A stretch of DNA of 46,663 nucleotides from Odoribacter sp. UBA944. Its GTDB lineage: Bacteria; Bacteroidota; Bacteroidia; Bacteroidales; Marinifilaceae. Each line of letters starts with the position of its first letter. Within the stretch, counting starts at the first letter, position 1. The DNA is taken from the NCBI GenBank assembly GCA_002293375.1, contig DBDA01000018.1, forward strand, positions 1 to 46,663, given 5' to 3'. The notes beneath the pieces are model-generated. The model had not been told where the DNA came from, did no database searches, and worked only from the letters and a program-made list of their open reading frames with translations. Positions 29,680 to 39,108 of this stretch are shown one piece after another. Made by a program: the position numbers and the translations under genes.

Positions 29680-31695
29680 ATGACAAATCAAGAATTTCAA
29701 CAGGCTATCCGGCAGGGAATTCCCGCCGAGCTGCCTGCTCCCAAGCAATATGATCCGGCGATCAACCACGCGCCTAAGCGGAAAGAGATATTGAAGCCGG
29801 AGGAGAAAAAATTGGCTGTGCGGAATGCGCTTCGGTATTTTGAGCCGAAACACCACGCGGTGTTGGCACCCGAATTCGCGGAAGAGTTGGAAAAATACGG
29901 CCGGATTTATATGTACCGGTTCCGTCCGGATTACGAGATTTACGCCCGGAACATCGGAGAATATCCCTGCAAATGCGAACAGGCTGCCGCCATTATGCTG
30001 ATGATCGACAACAATTTGGACAAAGCGGTGGCGCAGCACCCGCACGAATTGATCACGTACGGCGGCAACGGGGCGGTGTTTCAAAACTGGGCGCAATACC
30101 GCCTGACCATGAAATATTTGTCAGAGATGACCGATGAACAGACACTGGCGATGTACTCCGGGCACCCGATGGGGCTTTTTCCTTCCCACCGGGAGGCGCC
30201 CCGGGTGGTCGTGACCAACGGCATGGTGATCCCGAACTACTCCAAACCGGACGATTGGGAAAGGTTTAATGCCCTGGGCGTATCCCAATACGGCCAGATG
30301 ACCGCCGGATCGTACATGTACATCGGGCCGCAGGGCATTGTGCACGGGACTACCATTACCGTACTGAATGCCGGCCGAAAAATTGCCAAAGCGGGAGAGA
30401 GCCTGGCAGGCAAACTGTTCGTAACGGCGGGCCTAGGCGGTATGTCCGGCGCGCAACCGAAAGCGGGGAACATTGCCGGGTGCGTTAGTGTAACGGCGGA
30501 AGTGAACCCCAAAGCTACGGCCACCCGCCACGGGCAGAAGTGGGTAGATGAGGTGGTGGACGATCTGGACCGGTTGATGGAGCGGATCCGGCAGGCGAAA
30601 GCAGCCAAAGAGGTGGTTTCCATTGCGTACCAAGGGAATGTGGTAGATCTGTGGGAGCGGTTGGCGGAAGACAATGTAGCCGTCGAACTGGGATCTGACC
30701 AGACTTCCCTGCACAATCCGTGGGCCGGGGGATACTACCCGGCGGGCTTTTCTTTGGAGGAAAGCAACCGGATGATGGCGGAGGAGAGCGACATCTTCCG
30801 GGAAAAGGTACAGGAGTCCCTGCAGCGACACGTGGCGGCGATCAATAAATGCGTAGCCCGTTTCGGCACCTACTTCTTCGATTACGGAAATGCCTTTTTG
30901 CTGGAGGCTTCCCGAGCCGGAGCGGATGTGCTGAAACCGAACGGGGAGTTTAAGTACCCTTCTTATGTGCAGGATATTATGGGGCCGATGTGCTTTGATT
31001 ATGGCTTCGGTCCCTTCCGGTGGGTGTGCACCAGCGGCAATCCGGCCGATCTGGCCCAAACTGACCGCCTGGCGGCGCAAGTACTGGAAGAGATGGCGGC
31101 GGAATCCCCGGCGGAGATCCGTCAGCAGATGCACGACAACATCCGTTGGATCCGGGCGGCCGGAGAGAACCGGTTAGTGGTTGGTTCCCAGGCCCGCATT
31201 CTGTATGCCGACGCCGCCGGCCGGGCCCGGATTGCCGAAGCATTCAACAAGGCTATTGCAGCCGGAGAGTTGTCGGCACCGGTAGTGTTGGGACGGGATC
31301 ACCACGACGTCTCCGGCACCGACTCACCTTACCGGGAGACATCCAACATTTACGACGGTTCCCGTTTTACGGCGGACATGGCCGTACAAAATGTGATCGG
31401 GGATGCTTTCCGGGGCGCTACCTGGGTCTCCCTGCACAACGGCGGCGGGGTCGGCTGGGGGGAGGTGATCAACGGCGGTTTCGGTATGGTGCTGGACGGC
31501 AGCGAAGAGGCCGACAGGCGATTGAAAAACATGCTATTCTGGGATGTGAATAACGGTATCTCCCGTCGCAGTTGGGCGCGAAACGAAGGTGCGGTTTTTG
31601 CCATCAAACGGGCCATGGAACAAAATCCCGCTTTAAAAGTAACCTTGCCCAACGAGGCAGCCCCTCACTTATTAGAGAAACTGTTTAAAGCGTAG
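29680..31695 (+). CDS. hutU: Urocanate hydratase (long form)
   Basis: A 671-residue NAD-dependent enzyme converting urocanate to imidazolonepropionate, step two of histidine breakdown. Family signatures include YGGNGAVFQNWAQY, MYSGHPMGLFPSH, and ASYMYIGPQG-like text (GSYMYIGPQGIVHGTT). Also present are the glycine-rich VTAGLGGMSGAQPKA, the conserved WVCTSGNPADL and LHNGGGVGWGE. The length is that of the longer form known in Bacteroidota and in animals, not the 555-residue proteobacterial form. None of the other hut genes (hutH, hutI, ftcD) is adjacent in the window, which is unusual. An inverted repeat lies just upstream. Confidence 0.95.
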   Translation: MTNQEFQQAIRQGIPAELPAPKQYDPAINHAPKRKEILKPEEKKLAVRNALRYFEPKHHAVLAPEFAEELEKYGRIYMYRFRPDYEIYARNIGEYPCKCEQAAAIMLMIDNNLDKAVAQHPHELITYGGNGAVFQNWAQYRLTMKYLSEMTDEQTLAMYSGHPMGLFPSHREAPRVVVTNGMVIPNYSKPDDWERFNALGVSQYGQMTAGSYMYIGPQGIVHGTTITVLNAGRKIAKAGESLAGKLFVTAGLGGMSGAQPKAGNIAGCVSVTAEVNPKATATRHGQKWVDEVVDDLDRLMERIRQAKAAKEVVSIAYQGNVVDLWERLAEDNVAVELGSDQTSLHNPWAGGYYPAGFSLEESNRMMAEESDIFREKVQESLQRHVAAINKCVARFGTYFFDYGNAFLLEASRAGADVLKPNGEFKYPSYVQDIMGPMCFDYGFGPFRWVCTSGNPADLAQTDRLAAQVLEEMAAESPAEIRQQMHDNIRWIRAAGENRLVVGSQARILYADAAGRARIAEAFNKAIAAGELSAPVVLGRDHHDVSGTDSPYRETSNIYDGSRFTADMAVQNVIGDAFRGATWVSLHNGGGVGWGEVINGGFGMVLDGSEEADRRLKNMLFWDVNNGISRRSWARNEGAVFAIKRAMEQNPALKVTLPNEAAPHLLEKLFKA

Positions 31696-31775
31696 GCAGG
31701 CAAAATAATCACGTTACTTAACGTCAATTCGGGGTATTGTGTGCAGAAGCTGCTTCGCTTTGAGAGAACCGAGAA

Positions 31776-33776
31776 CTACCGGCCCAACGCTTTCCGCAAA
31801 TTTTCCAGGATCGGTTCCACTGTCAACGGGTTTCCGGTCGCTTCCCGGATCCAACTGTTCGGGGTCAGGCGTCCCAATGTGTAGATACGGTCTACCTCGG
31901 TGGCAAAATCTTTTCCTGTAAAATGATCCTCTAACTGGAATTCGATGATTTGGCCGAAGGCATACGCCGACAGGTAGAGTGGATACCCTATCATGTGCGA
32001 ATAGATACCCAGAACGGTTTCGTCTTTGGCCCCGAATACCGGGAAGTAATATCTGTTCCACACCTCTTTTGACAAACGTATAACGGCTTCCTGCAACTGG
32101 AGGGACGTAGCGTCCGGATGGGCGTACAACCATTTCCAGACAGAAATATCCAGCATGGAAACACCGGCGATCTCATAGAGGCTCCACACCTTGTCAAGCA
32201 GGTCCATCTTCACCTTTTCGGGATCATCGTTCCCAATCCCGAGCAGTTCCAAGTCCCGTTTTTGAAAAACAAAGGCAAGCGCTTCAGTAAAGGCTGTATT
32301 AGGCACTCCGTTCAACAGGTAATAGTCGACGTCGTACAACGAGATCGTCTGCTCCACATTGTGCCCGAATTCGTGAATGGCGATATTATACCCTTTGTAA
32401 TCTATACCTCCTGCAGGAATACGGGTACGCAACCGGGATTTCTGCCCCTTCATGACCGCACCCGCCGCATGGCCCGAACCACGGGCACCGTCGACCGCTA
32501 TTTTCTCCGTAAGGTAGCGTGCCCGGTCGGAAGAGTACCCCAATTTAACCAAAATATCCGGCAGATCTTTCTCCAGGGACGTGGCATCGGGATAGCGGGA
32601 ACGGATCTCCTTGTCCAACTTTTCGATATCCAGGTCGGCGCGGGGTTTAAAACCGTCATACCAAATATCAAACGCCCGTAATTTACGCCCCATGCGTTTG
32701 GAAATCAGCTTTCCGACCTCTTTCAGTTCAGGCGCCGAAAGAAAACGGTCAAACAGCGCCTCCACATCGGATAAGGCCATCTCCATGTCGTCGTTGAATT
32801 TGCGGTCGATATAGGTATCTCCGGTGTATCGGTCCACGAGCTGCTGCGCACGAAAATTATTCAGCATCTTTTGGTAACGTTCCGGGGATTCGGAGGTAAA
32901 GTCTATCTGTTTTCCGGCTCTGTACAACGTATTGGCATACGGGTCCCAATCGCTATCGTCCGAATTGATCACATGTTGGGGGATCTCCTGGCTGATGATC
33001 CGTTTCATCACTTCATAGACCGTTTGCTGTTTACCCAACCCCTCTTTTCCCTTATTATAATTAGCCTTGATCTCATCACGCAGGTTCCAGTGGCTAAGCA
33101 GTACCATATCCTCCGGAAAAGTCTTTATTCCCTTGGGATCCAACAAATGTCCCATATAAATATTATAGGTATCGATGTACCGGTCAGCATCATTGCTTAC
33201 CAAACTGTTCTGTTGCTGTACATGGGCCGGGATACGGGTGGTAAAGCGGTCTCCCAACCGGGCGTAAGCCCAGGCCAGGCGGTCATCGCCGAGCGCCTCT
33301 TTTTCTTGTAAGGTCAGTTTGGGAAAATTCAACGCAATGTAAAAAGCAATCTTGGTATTGTACAGGTCTTCCGTCAGGTGCGCCTTCGGCGACAGGGAGG
33401 AAAACAGATAATCGATCTCACGGATCGGTCCGGTAGAAACCGTTACGTGCCATCCCAACCGCTCGGACATCCGGTTAAAATGGCCATCTATCGCTTCCAG
33501 GTAATCGCTGATCTTGAGGAAAACCTCTTTTTTCTCCACCGGATCTGCGATGTACTCTTTCAAGCAAAAGGATGTAAACGCAGTATCGTCGCCGTCTTTC
33601 TCCTGCCAGAGACGAGCCATCCCACAAACTCCTTTTTCAATTCCCGCCTTGTCGGAAGGATACTTTTGAACCAATTTACGGACCGTTGCCTCCACAATCT
33701 CCGGCTGAACAGCATACGCCGGAGAGAACACGGCCACTGTCATCAAAAAGCAAATCCCAACTATTTGTTTCCTCAT
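31776..33776 (-). CDS. Secreted zinc metallopeptidase (HExxH, gluzincin-like)
   Basis: A 666-residue protein with a signal peptide (first 22 residues, ending AYA). The metal site is HEFGHNVEQ (near residue 460), and a downstream FTEALAFVFQ offers the third ligand Glu in the E-x-x-A form seen in gluzincins. The rest is mostly helical. It does not match DPP III (HExxGH) and I cannot place it in a named peptidase family with confidence; an M3/M2-like fold is possible. The secreted location suggests a periplasmic or outer-envelope role. The gene follows the AsmA-like gene by 4 bases and is probably in the same transcript. Confidence 0.75.
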   Translation of the reverse strand: MRKQIVGICFLMTVAVFSPAYAVQPEIVEATVRKLVQKYPSDKAGIEKGVCGMARLWQEKDGDDTAFTSFCLKEYIADPVEKKEVFLKISDYLEAIDGHFNRMSERLGWHVTVSTGPIREIDYLFSSLSPKAHLTEDLYNTKIAFYIALNFPKLTLQEKEALGDDRLAWAYARLGDRFTTRIPAHVQQQNSLVSNDADRYIDTYNIYMGHLLDPKGIKTFPEDMVLLSHWNLRDEIKANYNKGKEGLGKQQTVYEVMKRIISQEIPQHVINSDDSDWDPYANTLYRAGKQIDFTSESPERYQKMLNNFRAQQLVDRYTGDTYIDRKFNDDMEMALSDVEALFDRFLSAPELKEVGKLISKRMGRKLRAFDIWYDGFKPRADLDIEKLDKEIRSRYPDATSLEKDLPDILVKLGYSSDRARYLTEKIAVDGARGSGHAAGAVMKGQKSRLRTRIPAGGIDYKGYNIAIHEFGHNVEQTISLYDVDYYLLNGVPNTAFTEALAFVFQKRDLELLGIGNDDPEKVKMDLLDKVWSLYEIAGVSMLDISVWKWLYAHPDATSLQLQEAVIRLSKEVWNRYYFPVFGAKDETVLGIYSHMIGYPLYLSAYAFGQIIEFQLEDHFTGKDFATEVDRIYTLGRLTPNSWIREATGNPLTVEPILENLRKALGR

Positions 33777-33780
33777 GCTG

Positions 33781-36288
33781 TTATCTCTTTTTAAACAGGC
33801 TTTCCAACCCTTTTTGGGCTTGTTTTTTCAACTCCTCTTTGGCTTTGTTCTTCAACTCCTCTTCGGCAGATTTGGTAAGGGCCTTGATCGCTTTGCTCAA
33901 ATCGGGCGTTACCGTCGGCTTGTCTATGGTGCCTCCAATCTTTACGTCCAGGTCTACACTCTGCACCTTATCAGATCCGGGGATGTTTTTTAACAGGTTG
34001 TTGATATCCCCTCCGAACTGATCGCGGGATACATTCATGGAGATAGTGTAATCCATCTTGCCGTCTACGCTCTGGGTTCCGGAAAAAGTGGTCGGATTTC
34101 CGGCCAGGGTTGTCTGGAAGGGTTCTACGATCACATTTCCTTTCTCGATCTTAAAATTCACGTTCAGGCTGCTGACACTGAGCCGGCTTAACTCTTCATT
34201 TTTCAAAATGGATGAGAGTTTTTCCAACGTAGGATTTTCGTTGATCAGGAGCCCCTGCGACGAGATGTTCCCGCTCCCGTTCAGGGTATTCATTACTGGC
34301 GACATGGTTTTGTCCAAACGGGAATCCAAGCGGATGTCGGCAGAAAATTTGCCTTGGCAATTCAGGGCTACCGGTACCATCTCTTTGACAACAGAGAAGG
34401 AGTTGTAAGCCGAATGGATGTCTAAGCCGGACATCTTTAACCGAAAATCGAAGCCCGAATCATCCGGCTTGCTGCTGTCGTATTTTCCGTTCATCACCAT
34501 ATTCCCTTCCAACAGGTCCATGCTCAGGTTCGAAAGGTCTGCCACTCCTTTCAAGAGCCGGATATTTCCTTTGATCCGGTTGATCTCCAACCGATCGTAC
34601 AATACTGTCTGAATGTTGGTGGTCAGTTGCAGGTCGATGTTCGCCGGAATAACGACAGCTTCCATCGGCGCGGTATCTGCGGCAACATCTGTCACGGCAC
34701 TATCCTCCGCCGGAAGATCCTGCAAAAACTCGTTGGCGTCGATCCGGTTGGATACCAATATAAAACTGCCTTTCAATGTTTCATTTTTCAAGACGTACGG
34801 CAGGTAGTTCGCTACATATCCCTTCAACAGAAAATCCGAAGAGTTGATCTTGGCCTTCAGGTCATTCAGATTCAATCGGGCCGGAGTGATGGTGACGGAA
34901 CCTCCCGGAACGGAGATCCCTTCCGGGAACCCCTCATTTTTAAAGAGAATATTGTGGGCACTGATAGTGCCTTTGGCCATGAACTTCTCGTACTGCTCTT
35001 TTTCGATGTATTGGTATTTTCCGTCAAACACCAGATCTATGCCAATGCCGCCTTCTAGTGTAATTCCCTCCATAGGGACTGCTTTTTTCAGGCTGCCAAA
35101 ATCAATGCTTCCCTGAGCACCCCCTTTGAGGTCCGGATCGCTCAGGTTCGCCACTTTCAGGTGCATATCGAACGGATTGCCGGCAACAACAAAGGATAAA
35201 CGGCTCAGATCAATCAGGGTGTTGTCGCTGCTGCCCCCCGGATTGGTAACATTCAGGTCCACCCGGATTTTGTCGATGGCTTCCGGCAGGTCGGGATATC
35301 GTACGCTGGCGTTGTTTATGCCGAACTTCAGGTCAAAGGCCGGCAAGTGGTTTTCGCAATACTCTCCCGCCAACTGCATGTTCAGATTAAAATCTCCGGC
35401 CATTTGCACTCCTTCCATCTGTTGCCGGAACTCTTGGGGGATCAGCGCTAGCAGGCTTTCAAAACGGGTATCCGGAGCTTTCAGCAACATGTCCAGTCCG
35501 ATCTTTTCGCCTGTCATGGCAATCTTTCCGGTCAATTCCAACAACAGGTCGTTAAGGCTTAGGGTGCTTTTCCGGAATTCAAACGCCATATCTGCAAAAT
35601 TGGCAGCAATATCCGCGTTCCAATCGGCATTCAGGTTGTTCAGCCAAACCGTATTCCCCTGTCGGAAGAAAATTTTACGAAGAGCCAACACAAATTCGAT
35701 ACTGGTATTGCTTTCGGCGAAATTTCCATGCAGGTTCAGGTCAATCGGGCCGGCACCGGCGTACATGTCGGACGGTTCATCGCTGTAGCGGAGCGTCAAT
35801 TGTTCCACAACAATGCTTTTCAATTGAATGCTCCCGGAAGGAGCGCCTACCGTATCCGATACCGCTTCCGGTTGCAGCTCTTCACCTCCATCGCTTTTTA
35901 CAATGTCCCAGTTCACCTGGCCATCGGCGGCTATCCGAGCATCCAACAGGGCCTCTTTCAGCAGCACTTTGTTCACTACGATTTCATCTCCCCGGATCAC
36001 CGACATCACGTTGACCGACGCTTCAAACAGAGGAACGGCCACCAAGGTATCCCCGGAAAATTGTTCATGTCCTGTGACAACTACGTCTTTCAGGGCTACA
36101 TTCAGGTCGGGAAAACTGCTGAACATATTCAGGTCCAAGCTCCCGATTTTCAGGTCGGCTTTCAGGTATTTGGCCGATTGTTTTTCAATAATGCCAGTAA
36201 TGTTCCCTTTCAGGAAAATCGGCAACAACAACAGTATGATCAGGAAAAAACCGATAATACTCGCCAGGATGATCAAAACTTTTTTCAT
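33781..36288 (-). CDS. AsmA-like outer-membrane assembly/transport protein
   Basis: An 835-residue protein anchored by one N-terminal helix (KKVLIILASIIGFFLIILLL). A long periplasmic part follows with the repeating beta-strand pattern of AsmA/TamB-like proteins, such as LKIGSLDLNMFSSFPDLNV near the start and a late TISMNVSRDQFGGDI. Proteins of this group help lipids or outer-membrane components cross the periplasm. The last 40 residues are rich in Lys, Glu and Ala. The start is taken at the ATG complementary to 36286-36288, since the extension upstream adds no signal and nears a -7 element at 36325-36332. It is upstream of, and probably co-transcribed with, the metallopeptidase gene. Confidence 0.82.
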   Translation of the reverse strand: MKKVLIILASIIGFFLIILLLLPIFLKGNITGIIEKQSAKYLKADLKIGSLDLNMFSSFPDLNVALKDVVVTGHEQFSGDTLVAVPLFEASVNVMSVIRGDEIVVNKVLLKEALLDARIAADGQVNWDIVKSDGGEELQPEAVSDTVGAPSGSIQLKSIVVEQLTLRYSDEPSDMYAGAGPIDLNLHGNFAESNTSIEFVLALRKIFFRQGNTVWLNNLNADWNADIAANFADMAFEFRKSTLSLNDLLLELTGKIAMTGEKIGLDMLLKAPDTRFESLLALIPQEFRQQMEGVQMAGDFNLNMQLAGEYCENHLPAFDLKFGINNASVRYPDLPEAIDKIRVDLNVTNPGGSSDNTLIDLSRLSFVVAGNPFDMHLKVANLSDPDLKGGAQGSIDFGSLKKAVPMEGITLEGGIGIDLVFDGKYQYIEKEQYEKFMAKGTISAHNILFKNEGFPEGISVPGGSVTITPARLNLNDLKAKINSSDFLLKGYVANYLPYVLKNETLKGSFILVSNRIDANEFLQDLPAEDSAVTDVAADTAPMEAVVIPANIDLQLTTNIQTVLYDRLEINRIKGNIRLLKGVADLSNLSMDLLEGNMVMNGKYDSSKPDDSGFDFRLKMSGLDIHSAYNSFSVVKEMVPVALNCQGKFSADIRLDSRLDKTMSPVMNTLNGSGNISSQGLLINENPTLEKLSSILKNEELSRLSVSSLNVNFKIEKGNVIVEPFQTTLAGNPTTFSGTQSVDGKMDYTISMNVSRDQFGGDINNLLKNIPGSDKVQSVDLDVKIGGTIDKPTVTPDLSKAIKALTKSAEEELKNKAKEELKKQAQKGLESLFKKR

Positions 36289-36324
36289 ACGCCGTAATTT
36301 TTGAGGATTTCCCAATTTTACGGG

Positions 36325-36332
36325 CAAAGATA
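36325..36332 (-). promoter_or_regulatory. -7 element of the AsmA-like gene
   Basis: Reverse-strand TATCTTTG matches the -7 consensus and lies 36 bases before the start. The -33 position shows no clear TTTG. Confidence 0.45.
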
Positions 36333-36352
36333 AAAAATTTATAAAACTGTTT

Positions 36353-36910
36353 CTAATAAATATACGGCTTTATTTTGCGCAGTTTGTACTCCGCCAGGAT
36401 ACCGTTCCGGCGGAGTATCTCGTAACTGACCGATCCGAATTTCCGGCGGGCGTTGAAGATGAGTTGCACATCTTCGTATTCCAGGTAAGGGTGTCGCAAC
36501 ACCTCTTTAAATGCCAGCTTATTCAGATCCATACGCCGGATTTTTTGCGCATCCGCCGAAAAGCGATGTTTATAAGAATCCACCTCCAAGTAGGTCAGTT
36601 TTAGCTCTTTCAACTGATCGACCGAATGAAAACCACCCAACCGTTTCCGGTATTGCACGATCCGGGAAGCATAGTAAGGGCCGATCCCCTTTACGGTGGT
36701 CAACAGGCTGCTGTCTGCACTGTTCAGTTCAATGACAGGTTCTTGCAGACGCCTGATGTCTGTTAACAGAGAATCGGGAATCGCCTCCGCTACCGACAGA
36801 AAAAACAGGCGATGCTGACGGGTCTTAAACTGCCGGGGCAGCACCAACAGGCACACGATCAACACCAATAACAGGGCAAAACCTTTCCGTTCGTAGTAAT
36901 AGAGGTACAT
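36353..36910 (-). CDS. ComEA-like helix-hairpin-helix protein
   Basis: A 185-residue protein with one N-terminal membrane helix (GFALLLVLIVCLLVL) and two helix-hairpin-helix units. The first, ELNSADSSLLTTVKGIGPYY near residue 60, is a clear ComEA-type DNA-binding motif. The second (MDLNKLAFKEVLRHPYL, about 127-143) is more diverged. Related proteins take up or handle DNA at the envelope; whether this one does so is not shown. It lies upstream of the AsmA-like gene on the same strand but is separated from it by 64 bases and a -7 element. Confidence 0.8.
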   Translation of the reverse strand: MYLYYYERKGFALLLVLIVCLLVLPRQFKTRQHRLFFLSVAEAIPDSLLTDIRRLQEPVIELNSADSSLLTTVKGIGPYYASRIVQYRKRLGGFHSVDQLKELKLTYLEVDSYKHRFSADAQKIRRMDLNKLAFKEVLRHPYLEYEDVQLIFNARRKFGSVSYEILRRNGILAEYKLRKIKPYIY

Positions 36911-37006
36911 AACAGGCAGAGATTAAAAATGAAACAATATCATGTGCAATATTCCATTTTTTCTTCGGAAACAGAAACGTTTTAGTAAAATAATTCTGTC
37001 CGGTAT

Positions 37007-37036
37007 TTTGTTTTCAATAAAAATACCCTACCTTTG
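37007..37036 (+). promoter_or_regulatory. Promoter of rplU-rpmA
   Basis: TTTG at 37007-37010 and TACCTTTG at 37029-37036 with 18 bases between. Transcription would begin near 37043, giving a leader of about 70 bases before rplU. Confidence 0.7.
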
Positions 37037-37042
37037 CCCGGC

Positions 37043-37114
37043 AAAATTTTATCCCCAGGGGTCATATAAGCGGAATTGCTCCCACCCCATGGTCTAACAA
37101 GTAAACAAGTAGAA
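37043..37114 (+). promoter_or_regulatory. rplU leader, possible structured 5' UTR
   Basis: The leader holds ATCCCCAGGGGT, a near-palindrome, and a later ACCCC able to pair with the GGGGT. Leaders of ribosomal protein operons are often autoregulatory, but no known leader family is recognised. Confidence 0.35.
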
Positions 37115-37426
37115 ATGTACGCAATTGTTGAAATCGCAGGACAGCAGTTCAAGGTTGAAAAGGACCGGAAAGTGTATGTCCACCGGCTTGAGGCGGAAGA
37201 AGGAGCCCAGGTTGAATTTGAAAATGTACTTCTGATCGAGAACGGAAGTGATGTAAAGATCGGTACGCCCAACGTAGCAGGTGCCAAAGTGACCGCTAAA
37301 GTGCTGAGCCATCTGAAAGGCGACAAAGTGATCGTTTTCAAGAAAAGGAGAAGAAAAGGGTACCAGAAGAAAAACGGACACCGTCAATACCTGACCCAGA
37401 TCCAGATCGAATCGATCCAGGCTTAA
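37115..37426 (+). CDS. rplU: 50S ribosomal protein L21
   Basis: A 103-residue ribosomal protein of the large subunit. The start MYAIVEIAGQQFKVEKDRKV and the end RKGYQKKNGHRQYLTQIQI are typical. Length is standard. The ATG at 37115 is used; in-frame codons upstream belong to the leader. It is followed after 29 bases by rpmA, the usual partner. Confidence 0.98.
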   Translation: MYAIVEIAGQQFKVEKDRKVYVHRLEAEEGAQVEFENVLLIENGSDVKIGTPNVAGAKVTAKVLSHLKGDKVIVFKKRRRKGYQKKNGHRQYLTQIQIESIQA

Positions 37427-37455
37427 TTAGTTTGTAACCTCTAAATTTATCATAT

Positions 37456-37734
37456 ATGGCACACAAGAAAGGGGTCGGCAGTTCCAAGAACGGCCGCGAA
37501 TCGGAAAGTAAACGACTGGGAGTGAAAATCTGGGGCGGACAGTTCGCCACAGCCGGTAACATCATTGTACGGCAGAGAGGTACCAAACACAATCCCGGAG
37601 TAAACGTAGGCATCGGCAAGGATCATACCCTGTATGCCTTGGTAACTGGAAAAGTCGTGTTCACCAAGAAAAAAGACAACAAGTCATACGTATCTGTAGA
37701 CCCGGTGACCGTTGCTGAAAACGCAGCTGAATAA
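37456..37734 (+). CDS. rpmA: 50S ribosomal protein L27
   Basis: A 92-residue ribosomal protein near the peptidyl transferase centre. It begins directly with MAHKKGVGSSKNGRES, with no N-terminal extension of the cleaved Firmicutes kind, and shows the conserved GGQFATAGNIIVRQRGTK. A Rho-independent terminator follows 19 bases after the stop. Confidence 0.98.
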   Translation: MAHKKGVGSSKNGRESESKRLGVKIWGGQFATAGNIIVRQRGTKHNPGVNVGIGKDHTLYALVTGKVVFTKKKDNKSYVSVDPVTVAENAAE

Positions 37735-37753
37735 AACATCCGGATCCGAAATT

Positions 37754-37788
37754 AAAACTCCTGTATCGCTGCGGTACAGGAGTTTTTT
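37754..37788 (+). terminator. Rho-independent terminator after rpmA
   Basis: A perfect 12-bp stem (AAAACTCCTGTA with its complement), a 9-base loop and a T-run. It separates rplU-rpmA from the serS operon. Confidence 0.9.
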
Positions 37789-37789
37789 G

Positions 37790-37797
37790 TATTTTTG
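37790..37797 (+). promoter_or_regulatory. -7 element of serS
   Basis: TATTTTTG lies immediately after the terminator and 34 bases before the serS ATG. The -33 box would fall in the terminator stem and is not recognisable. Confidence 0.45.
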
Positions 37798-37831
37798 TAC
37801 GTCACGATACGAGAACACACAAGAAAAGATC

Positions 37832-39106
37832 ATGCTTAACCTGAAATTCCTTTTAGAGAACAAAGAAACGGTCATCGAACGGCTGGCGGTAAAAAACATA
37901 GATGCGAAGGAGACCGTAGAAAAGATCATACGATTGGACGGAGAACACCGGAAACTGTTGCAAGGATCCGAAAGCAAACAGGCCCGGATGAACCAGATCG
38001 CCAAGGAAATTGGGACGCTGATGAAAGAGGGGAAAAAGGAGGCTGCGGAAAAAGCGAAGCAGGAGACCTCGCAACTGAAAGAGGAGATCGCCTCTCTCGG
38101 CCCCCGTGTCGCTTCCCTGCAAAACGAATTGACGGAAGCGTTGCTCCGGTTACCTAACATGCCCCACGCCTCCGTAAAATCCGGAAAATCGGCAGCGGAC
38201 AATGAAATCGTCAAACAAGTTAAAACAGTCCCGCAGCGCACTGAAGGCGATCTACCCCACTGGGAACTGGCCCGGAAATACGACCTGATCGATTTTGAAA
38301 CAGGCGTGAAGATTACTGGAGCAGGTTTCCCCCTATACAAAGGATGGGGTGCCAAACTGCAACGGGCGTTGATCAACTTTTTCTTAGACGAAAATACCAA
38401 AGCCGACTACCGGGAGGTAATGCCCCCGCTGGTGGTCAACGCGGATTCCGGATACGCAACCGGGCAACTTCCGGACAAAGACGGACAGATGTACTTTGTA
38501 ACGGAGGACAATCTATACCTCATTCCGACCGCCGAAGTACCCGTTACCAATATTTACCGGGACGTTATTCTGGAAGGCGAACAGTTGCCGATCAAGAACA
38601 CCGCTTATTCCGCCTGTTTCCGCCGAGAGGCCGGTTCCTACGGCAAAGAGGTGCGCGGCCTGAACCGATTGCATCAATTCGACAAAGTCGAGATTGTACA
38701 GATCACCAAACCGGAAGCCTCCTATGCCGCTTTGGAGGAGATGGTGAAACACGTAGAAAACCTCTTGGTGCAATTGGAACTCCCCTATCGGATCCTTCGC
38801 CTGTGCGGAGGGGACATCAGCTTCACCTCTGCACTGACCTACGACTTTGAGGTCTACTCCAAAGCGCAGGAAAAATGGTTGGAGGTCAGCTCTGTTTCCA
38901 ACTTTGAGGATTTCCAGGCCAACCGCTTGAAACTGCGGTACCGCAACAAGGGAGATAAGAAAACAACGATAGCGCATACCCTGAACGGAAGCGCCCTGGC
39001 GCTCCCACGCATTGTGGCTGCCCTGCTCGAAAACAACCAGACGGCGGAAGGGATCACCCTCCCCGCTGCCTTGCACGCATTTATGGGAACCCGGATAATT
39101 CACTGA
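37832..39106 (+). CDS. serS: Seryl-tRNA synthetase
   Basis: A 424-residue class II synthetase. The N-terminal helical arm (about 25-105) is a long coiled coil that grips tRNA(Ser). The catalytic core has motif 2 FRREAGSYGKEVRGLNRLHQ and motif 3 around NGSALALPRIVAALLE. Length is normal. The ATG at 37832 is chosen, because upstream in-frame codons overlap rpmA and the terminator. It begins an operon: the TPR gene starts 2 bases after its stop. Confidence 0.96.
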   Translation: MLNLKFLLENKETVIERLAVKNIDAKETVEKIIRLDGEHRKLLQGSESKQARMNQIAKEIGTLMKEGKKEAAEKAKQETSQLKEEIASLGPRVASLQNELTEALLRLPNMPHASVKSGKSAADNEIVKQVKTVPQRTEGDLPHWELARKYDLIDFETGVKITGAGFPLYKGWGAKLQRALINFFLDENTKADYREVMPPLVVNADSGYATGQLPDKDGQMYFVTEDNLYLIPTAEVPVTNIYRDVILEGEQLPIKNTAYSACFRREAGSYGKEVRGLNRLHQFDKVEIVQITKPEASYAALEEMVKHVENLLVQLELPYRILRLCGGDISFTSALTYDFEVYSKAQEKWLEVSSVSNFEDFQANRLKLRYRNKGDKKTTIAHTLNGSALALPRIVAALLENNQTAEGITLPAALHAFMGTRIIH

Positions 39107-39108
39107 AA

